From JAAXHH01 sp965225915 (GTDB lineage: Bacteria; JAAXHH01): a stretch of 64,000 nt of DNA. The position numbers and the translations under genes are program-made. Shown one piece after another: positions 59,069-64,000 of this stretch (position 1 is its first letter; each line of letters starts with the position of its first letter). The stretch is taken from the NCBI GenBank assembly GCA_965225915.1, contig OZ245326.1:2542001-2606000 (forward strand), read 5' to 3'. The notes beneath the pieces are model-generated. The model was not told the DNA's origin and ran no database searches. It saw nothing but the letters and a program-made list of their open reading frames with translations.

Positions 59069-60319
59069 CTATTCGTTCATGGACTTGAGGAAATCCATGT
59101 TCGTCTTGGTCCGTGACAGGCGTTCGGTCATCAGTTCCATGGCTTCGACCGGTCCGAGACCGTCCAGGAATTTCCGCAGGATCTTCACCTTGCCCAGGAT
59201 TTCCGGTTCCAGCAGCAGTTCCGCCTTGCGGGTGGAGGACGCGCTCAGGTCGATTGCCGGGAATATCCACCGGTTCGCCAGCTTGCGGCTGAGTTCCAGT
59301 TCCATATTGCCCGTACCCTTGAATTCCTCGAAGATGCCCTCGTCCATGCGGCTGCCCGTCTCGATCAGCGCCGTGGCCACGATCGTCAGGCTCCCGCCTT
59401 CCTCGATGTTGCGCGCCGCACCGAAAAAGCGCCGGGGTTTCTGAAGCGCGTTGGCGTCGATACCGCCGGACAGGATCTTGCCGCTGTGGGGCGTCACCGC
59501 GTTGTGGGCCCGCGCCAGGCGGGTGATGCTGTCGAGGAGGATGACGACGTCCTTACCGTGTTCCACCAGCCGCTTGGCCTTTTCCAGGACCATGTCCGAC
59601 ACCGCCACGTGGCGTTCCGGCGGTTCGTCGAAGGTCGAACTGATCACCTCGCCCTTTACCGACCGTTCCATGTCGGTCACTTCCTCCGGACGTTCATCGA
59701 TGAGCAGGACCATGAGCACCACCTCGGGGTGATTGTCCGTGATGGCGTTGGCGATCTCCTGCAGCAGCATGGTTTTGCCGGCCTTCGGCGGCGAGACGAG
59801 CAGCCCGCGCTGCCCCTTCCCTATGGGAGTCAGCAGGTCCATGACCCGCGTCGGCAGCTTATCTTTCTGATACTCGAGCTGGAACCTCTCCAGCGGGTAG
59901 ATCGGCGTCAGGTTGTCGAAGAGGGTCCGTTCCTTGGACGCCTCCGGATTATCGAAATTGACCGAATCCACTCTCAGGAGCGCGAAGAAACGTTCCCCGT
60001 CCTTGGGTGGCCGGATCTGTCCCGATATGGTGTCCCCGGTCCGCAGGTCGAAGCGTTTGACCTGAGAGGGCGCTACGTAGATGTCGTCGGGGCCGTGCAG
60101 GTAGCTGTAGTCCGGCGAACGGAGAAATCCGCAGCGGTTGTCCGGAAGCACTTCGAGGACGCCCTCTCCGAAGATGACTCCTTCTTTCTCCGTCTGCGCC
60201 TGGAGAATGCTGAAGATCAATTCCTGTTTTCGCAGCCCCGTGTAGCTCTGCAGTTCGAGCTCATGGGCTATGGAGTACAGGTCGGGCAGGGTCTTGGTCT
60301 TTAGTTCTAGGATGTGCAT
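59069..60319 (-). CDS. rho: Transcription termination factor Rho
   Basis: The 416-residue protein is a hexameric RNA helicase that ends transcription. It has the N-terminal helical domain, the cold-shock-like RNA-binding domain (EVLPDNRCGFLRSPDYSYLHGPDDIYV), Walker A in SPPKAGKTMLLQ, and the Rho Q- and R-loops (DSITRLARAHN, SGGIDANAL). GAAGGACG precedes the ATG. The long leader upstream (60320-60700) may control its own synthesis. Confidence 0.97.
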   Translation of the reverse strand: MHILELKTKTLPDLYSIAHELELQSYTGLRKQELIFSILQAQTEKEGVIFGEGVLEVLPDNRCGFLRSPDYSYLHGPDDIYVAPSQVKRFDLRTGDTISGQIRPPKDGERFFALLRVDSVNFDNPEASKERTLFDNLTPIYPLERFQLEYQKDKLPTRVMDLLTPIGKGQRGLLVSPPKAGKTMLLQEIANAITDNHPEVVLMVLLIDERPEEVTDMERSVKGEVISSTFDEPPERHVAVSDMVLEKAKRLVEHGKDVVILLDSITRLARAHNAVTPHSGKILSGGIDANALQKPRRFFGAARNIEEGGSLTIVATALIETGSRMDEGIFEEFKGTGNMELELSRKLANRWIFPAIDLSASSTRKAELLLEPEILGKVKILRKFLDGLGPVEAMELMTERLSRTKTNMDFLKSMNE

Positions 60320-60787
60320 GCGTCCTTCCCTTTTGAAAGGTATGGTTGACTCCCGCCTGACGGGCGTTCCGGCGGCGCCGATTCCCGGGGCGAGTCGTGG
60401 GGAGTGTGTTTTTTTTCCGACTGGGTTGTGAACATTGTGTGCGGCGGAAACGACGAAATACGGACGGTCGTTCCCGTTAAGCGGGCCTGGCGTGCCGCGT
60501 CTGGAGTCGCGCGGTTCTTTGTGCTGGTTATGCCATCAGGGATTCGGGCAAACGATGCTTACCTTGATGATGGAGTAATCCCGTTGAATTCGGTACCGGC
60601 CGTCATGAATCTATTCTAAGGAAGATTCGACTTTCCATTGAGGAATCAATCAGGGGAACTTGCAAGGTATCGGGCCTGTCACCGATTCGACGACATGGCT
60701 TAATATACGGGTTTCGATCGCCGTGTCAAGGCCCGTCGTCACTTTTTTTACGGGATCCCTTTGCCTTCCGGCCGTTCGTGCGGCGCT
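60320..60787. other. Gap containing the rho leader
   Basis: This 468-base gap separates rho from the permease gene. The first 375 bases on the minus strand are the transcribed rho leader. It has a GC-rich hairpin region (ccgcg/cgcgg around 60490-60515) and a run of T/A near 60409-60416. Short open frames are present but none has a convincing start signal. No RNA gene is recognised. Confidence 0.45.
60702..60729 (-). promoter_or_regulatory. Promoter of rho
   Basis: On the minus strand TTGACA (60729-60724), 16 bp, TATATT (60707-60702). The start near 60695 leaves a leader of about 375 bases. A long leader is typical for autoregulated rho genes. Confidence 0.65.
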
Positions 60788-62074
60788 TTACTGGTTCATC
60801 TTGGGGTCGAGGGCGTCGCGCAGGCCGTCGCCCATCAACTGGAATCCGAGCATGGTGAAAGCTATCATGATGGCGGGAAAAGTCGCCAGGTGCCAGTACG
60901 ACCGGATGTAGTTGGCGTTCTCCCCGACCATCTGCCCCCAGCTCGGTGTCGGCGGGCTGATGCCGATGCCGATGAAACTCAGTCCGGCCTCGGCGAAGAT
61001 GGCGGAAGGAATACCCAGGGCAAGGGCGATGATCAGCGGCGTCAGGCTGTTCGGCAGGATGTGGGTGACGACGATTCGGAAGTGACTGCCTCCCATTGCC
61101 TTGGCCGCCCGGACGAATTCCTTTTCCTTCAATGACAGGATCTGTCCCCGGAGGAGCCGGCAGACCCCTACCCAGCCTGTCACGCCAATGGCCACGAAAA
61201 TGTTGAACAGTCCGGCCCCCAGCCACGACATGATCAGGATGATGAAGAGCAGGCCCGGAAAGGCCGACATGATGTCGACCCCCCGCATGATGAAGCTGTC
61301 CACGCGTCCCCCCGCGTACCCTGCCAGGGAGCCCAGGGGGACGCCGATGGCGAAGATGATGGTCTGTACGAGGACCCCCACCGTCATGGAAATCTCGGCG
61401 CCGTAAATGACCCGGCTGAAGAGGTCGCGACCCAGGCCGTCCGTGCCGAAGGGATATTGCCAGGACGGTTCCTGCCAGGCGACCAGGAAGTTCTGCTTGG
61501 TATAGTGCAGAGGCGCGATCCAGGGCGCGAGCAGCGCCGTGTTGCTCAGTAGCAGGACAAGGAAGAGCCCCACCAGGGAAAGTTTGTTGTGGGAAAACCG
61601 CCGGGTGGCGTCCGCCCAGAGGCCACTGTCGTGTTTCTTGAAATAGCGGTAGGCCCTTGGCCAGAGCAGTGTGAACTCCGTGGCCAGCGTGACGCGGAAG
61701 ATCAGTCCCGCCCAGGAGAAGAAGGGCTCGAGGCCTTGCCAGCTCAAGGATTCCGACAGGCTTTCGGGGATGTCTTCCGTTCCGTAGGGATACAGATCCA
61801 TCCATGGACCGAGCAGCCACCACACCGCCAGCACGGCGCCTGCGCCCACGGCGGCGAAGAGCGGTTTTTGCTGTACCGCCCTGTAGCAGAACGACGCCCA
61901 TCTGCCCGTTTCGTTCTTGCGTCCCAGGCGATACATCCGGGGCAGGCAGAGCAGCAGCTGAATCGCCAGCGCGATCCGCCCCATATCGAGGATCATGGTA
62001 TCCCAGCTCCACCCCAGGATCGCCCCAAGGACCCAGACGAGGTCCACTTCGCCGGATGTGCCGATCGGTTCCAT
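60788..62074 (-). CDS. Peptide/nickel ABC permease, DppC type, with N-terminal extension
   Basis: The 428-residue protein has the DppC/OppC core from about residue 160 (HNKLSLVGLFLVLLLSNTALLAP, YPFGTDGLGRDLFSRVIYGAEIS, EAA-like loop KEFVRAAKAMGGSHFRIVVTHILPN). It is preceded by about 150 residues with extra membrane helices (ALAIQLLLCLPRMYRLGRKN, AAVGAGAVLAVWWLLGPWMD). Typical DppC is about 290 residues. It starts one base after the stop of the DppB-like gene. No binding protein or ATPase is in the window. Confidence 0.85.
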   Translation of the reverse strand: MEPIGTSGEVDLVWVLGAILGWSWDTMILDMGRIALAIQLLLCLPRMYRLGRKNETGRWASFCYRAVQQKPLFAAVGAGAVLAVWWLLGPWMDLYPYGTEDIPESLSESLSWQGLEPFFSWAGLIFRVTLATEFTLLWPRAYRYFKKHDSGLWADATRRFSHNKLSLVGLFLVLLLSNTALLAPWIAPLHYTKQNFLVAWQEPSWQYPFGTDGLGRDLFSRVIYGAEISMTVGVLVQTIIFAIGVPLGSLAGYAGGRVDSFIMRGVDIMSAFPGLLFIILIMSWLGAGLFNIFVAIGVTGWVGVCRLLRGQILSLKEKEFVRAAKAMGGSHFRIVVTHILPNSLTPLIIALALGIPSAIFAEAGLSFIGIGISPPTPSWGQMVGENANYIRSYWHLATFPAIMIAFTMLGFQLMGDGLRDALDPKMNQ

Positions 62075-62075
62075 G

Positions 62076-63386
62076 CTAGTCCTTCCGATATCGTATGCGG
62101 GGGTCGACCAGGGCGTACATGAGATCCGTGATCACATAGATCACCACGATGAGCGACGACCAGAGCAGCGCCGTGGACATGATCATGGGATAATCCCGGG
62201 CGAATACGCTCGTTGTAAAGTATCGCCCCAGACCGGGTATCCGGAAGATCGTCTCGATGAAGAAGGATCCGGTGATCAGGTTGGCCATCATCGGTCCCGC
62301 TATGGTCAGCAAGGGGATCAGGGCATTCTTGAAAACGTGCACCACGACGACCGATAACTCGGTCAGTCCCTTGGCCCGGGCGGTGCGCACGTAGTCGGCC
62401 CGGATAGCCTCGATCATGTTCGAACGGGTGTATCTCGCCACGACGGCCATATCGCCGAGCGATAAGGCGATCACCGGCATGACCCAGTCCTTGGGAGAAT
62501 TCCATCCCCCCGTTTCGAATAGGTGCAGCCAAAGGGAAAACACGACGGTCAGTCCCACGGCTACGACGAAACTGGGCGTTACGATGCTGAACACCGCCGT
62601 GAGCGAGGCGACATAGTCTATCCACGTATTCTGGTACACCGCCGCGAGAATGCCCAGCAGCAGTCCCCCCGTGAGGGCCACGAGCAGGGCCATGCTGCCG
62701 AGGTGGACGGATACCGGCCAAGCCTGGGCGATGAGTTCCTGGCAGGTCTTGCTCTGGTGCTGGAAGGAGTATCCGAAGTCGCCCCTTATGACGTTGCTGA
62801 CCCAGGAGATGTACTGTACGTACATCGGCTGGTCGAGATTGTACTTCCGCATCAGGTTGGCCCGCACTTCGGGAGTCAGCGGTATGCCGCCGGTTTCGCC
62901 GCCGGCGTCGAAGGGGCCGCCGGGTACGGCGTGCATGATGGAAAAGGTGATGACCGAGACGGCGAAGAGTACGGGGAAGATCCAGAGTATGCGGCGGATC
63001 AGGTACCGGAAACCCAGGTTCAGTCCGAGGAGGAAAATGCTGGTGACCGCAAGCATGATCAGCGTGCGGATCAGCATGACGTTCAGGGAGTCGGTTCCCC
63101 ACAGCGCCACGCCCACGGCCGCCAAGGCGATGGCTCGCGCGGCCAGGTTCGGCACGCGGAGACGGTGCATCAGGATGGAAGCGGCGAGAAAGAGGAGGAG
63201 CCACAACACCGCGAGCGCGGTTTTGAAAACCCCGAGTTGCGGCGCCGCAACGGCTAGGGCGACGAGGGTGATCAGCGTCTGGACGCCCTTGACAAACGTC
63301 GCGTCAAACTTGCGCCGGCCACCCCAGTAACCGGTGGCCAGGACGAGCAACAGCCACAGGACGCCAATGATCCCTATTGCGGGCAT
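62076..63386 (-). CDS. Peptide/nickel ABC permease, DppB type, with N-terminal extension
   Basis: The 436-residue protein has the DppB/OppB core from about residue 128 (YLIRRILWIFPVLFAVSVITFSIMHAVPGGP) to the typical end RKD. The EAA loop is DYVRTARAKGLTELSVVVVHVFKNALIPLLT. The first 125 residues are four extra helices absent from ordinary DppB (about 310 residues). It would form the channel for peptides, nickel or other small compounds with the DppC-like protein. The promoter at 63524-63552 would transcribe both. Confidence 0.85.
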   Translation of the reverse strand: MPAIGIIGVLWLLLVLATGYWGGRRKFDATFVKGVQTLITLVALAVAAPQLGVFKTALAVLWLLLFLAASILMHRLRVPNLAARAIALAAVGVALWGTDSLNVMLIRTLIMLAVTSIFLLGLNLGFRYLIRRILWIFPVLFAVSVITFSIMHAVPGGPFDAGGETGGIPLTPEVRANLMRKYNLDQPMYVQYISWVSNVIRGDFGYSFQHQSKTCQELIAQAWPVSVHLGSMALLVALTGGLLLGILAAVYQNTWIDYVASLTAVFSIVTPSFVVAVGLTVVFSLWLHLFETGGWNSPKDWVMPVIALSLGDMAVVARYTRSNMIEAIRADYVRTARAKGLTELSVVVVHVFKNALIPLLTIAGPMMANLITGSFFIETIFRIPGLGRYFTTSVFARDYPMIMSTALLWSSLIVVIYVITDLMYALVDPRIRYRKD

Positions 63387-63523
63387 CCGATCGTCGAATC
63401 CTTTGCTGGAATTTGATGATTACATGCGAAACCACGGTCCGAAGGATGAGGAAACTGCCTGAAGGGGCGAACCCGTCCGCAAATCGCGGCGCCAACGGAG
63501 CATGGACCCGTTGACCGCCAGAC

Positions 63524-63552
63524 AACCTATAGCCCCGCATTGATTCTGTCAA
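63524..63552 (-). promoter_or_regulatory. Candidate promoter of the DppB/DppC-like genes
   Basis: On the minus strand TTGACA (63552-63547), 17 bp, TAGGTT (63529-63524). It lies about 140 bases above the first start codon, in a 237-base gap to tupB. Confidence 0.5.
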
Positions 63553-63623
63553 CGTCTTTCGGCGCGTCCGTCGGGGCAAAAACCTGTTGATTCAGCGGGT
63601 GGTTTTGTTGTTTCATAGGGAAT

Positions 63624-64000
63624 ATGGACTACCTGTTCAGTGGATTTCAGGAAGCGGTCCGTTTGCTGTTGACGGGTGAAGCCGGCGTGTACACCATCGT
63701 CGGCGTTTCCGTTTTCGTCGCGCTGACTGCGACCCTGCTGGCTTCTCTTATGGGTTTGCCCGCCGGCTACCTGCTCGCGACCCACCGGTTTCCCGGACAG
63801 CGGCTGGTTACGACGGTGCTCAACACGCTGCTGGCCATGCCGACCGTGGTGATCGGCCTGTTCGTGTACGCCCAGGTGTCCCGGCGCGGTCCCCTGGGCT
63901 TTCTCGAACTGCTGTACACGCCGAAGGCGATGATCATCGGCGAGACCATCCTCGCGCTGCCCATCGTGGCCGCCTTCACCCTATCGGCATTCCGCGCCGT
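63624..64000 (+). CDS. tupB: Tungstate ABC transporter permease TupB, partial
   Basis: The gene runs off the right edge with 125 full codons visible. The sequence TATLLASLMGLPAGYLLATHRFPG, MPTVVIGLFVYAQVSRRGPLG and YTPKAMIIGETILALPIVAAFTLSAF matches TupB, the membrane subunit of the tungstate importer, and not ModB or PstC/A. ATG 63624 is preceded by TAGGG. Its binding protein TupA is about 50 kb to the left. The ATPase TupC is expected just outside the window. Confidence 0.88.
   Translation, partial: MDYLFSGFQEAVRLLLTGEAGVYTIVGVSVFVALTATLLASLMGLPAGYLLATHRFPGQRLVTTVLNTLLAMPTVVIGLFVYAQVSRRGPLGFLELLYTPKAMIIGETILALPIVAAFTLSAFRA

Noticed and set aside
60404..60619. Open frame of 71 codons in the rho leader region, plus strand
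   Set aside because: No ribosome site, no domain and opposite to the transcribed leader; not supported as a gene.
60726..63204. Two 400-codon frames overlapping the Dpp-type permeases
   Set aside because: Arginine/proline-rich sequences with no membrane helices; the other frame gives clean permeases.

Overview
The window is about 64 kb of high-GC DNA from a Gram-negative bacterium. The sequence shows Tat signals, lipoboxes, a beta-barrel porin, a PorD/DUF4835-like secreted protein, Rho and ThyX. It also carries many catabolic families common in uncultured heterotrophs: Gfo/Idh/MocA, LLM flavin monooxygenases, HpcH/HpaI aldolases and phytanoyl-CoA dioxygenase. Together these suggest an FCB-group lineage (Latescibacterota-like or a similar metagenome clade), but this placement is inference. 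I see no phage, insertion sequence or CRISPR array. Several promoters fit a housekeeping TTGACA - 17 bp - TAnnnT pattern.

Layout. 1-1.8 kb: the end of a PurM-like gene, two small coiled-coil genes (one made of ten 21-bp repeats, one frameshifted) and an RDD membrane gene broken by a 19-bp tandem duplication. 1.8-10 kb: mannonate-dehydratase-like enzyme, secreted M14 peptidase, saccharopine-dehydrogenase-like enzyme, PPK2 and a PafA-like phosphatase. 10-15.1 kb: two coupled membrane/coiled-coil genes, a ceramidase-like protein, an oxidoreductase, and a porin-TupA tungstate unit. 15.5-23 kb: a Tat-exported HisC-like aminotransferase, an alpha/beta hydrolase, an iodotyrosine-deiodinase-like flavoprotein, then DapA, two PLP aminotransferases and a nucleotide-sugar-type SDR. 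23-26.6 kb: an enolase-family remnant, a lipoprotein PIMT and a membrane spermidine-synthase-like protein.

26.6-37 kb is one minus-strand block: creatininase-family hydrolase, three tandem LLM monooxygenases, a nucleoside-deoxyribosyltransferase-like protein, two HpcH/HpaI aldolases, an Ldh-type dehydrogenase, PhoX and a DMT exporter. It looks like a catabolic locus with an unknown substrate. 37-46 kb: Gfo/Idh enzyme, initiator tRNA with its own promoter and terminator, ThDP enzyme, two SDRs, a HigBA-type toxin-antitoxin operon with a nested set of palindromes, phytanoyl-CoA dioxygenase, ThyX and RNase HIII. 46-52 kb: GH51 arabinofuranosidase with two tandem sugar-binding lipoproteins and two permeases (no ATPase). 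52-60 kb: two secreted unknowns, a 49-residue zinc-ribbon gene, a radical SAM protein, two exported cyclophilins, an MFS transporter, a Cys-rich small protein and Rho behind a long leader. 60.8-63.4 kb: two Dpp-type permeases with extra N-terminal membrane domains. The right edge holds the start of the tungstate permease TupB, about 50 kb from TupA.

A recurring theme is short tandem duplication (11-38 bp) at gene ends, often spanning the stop codon. Phosphorus handling (PPK2, PafA-like, PhoX), oxyanion uptake (TupA/TupB, porin) and carbohydrate or hydroxy-acid breakdown are the main functional themes.
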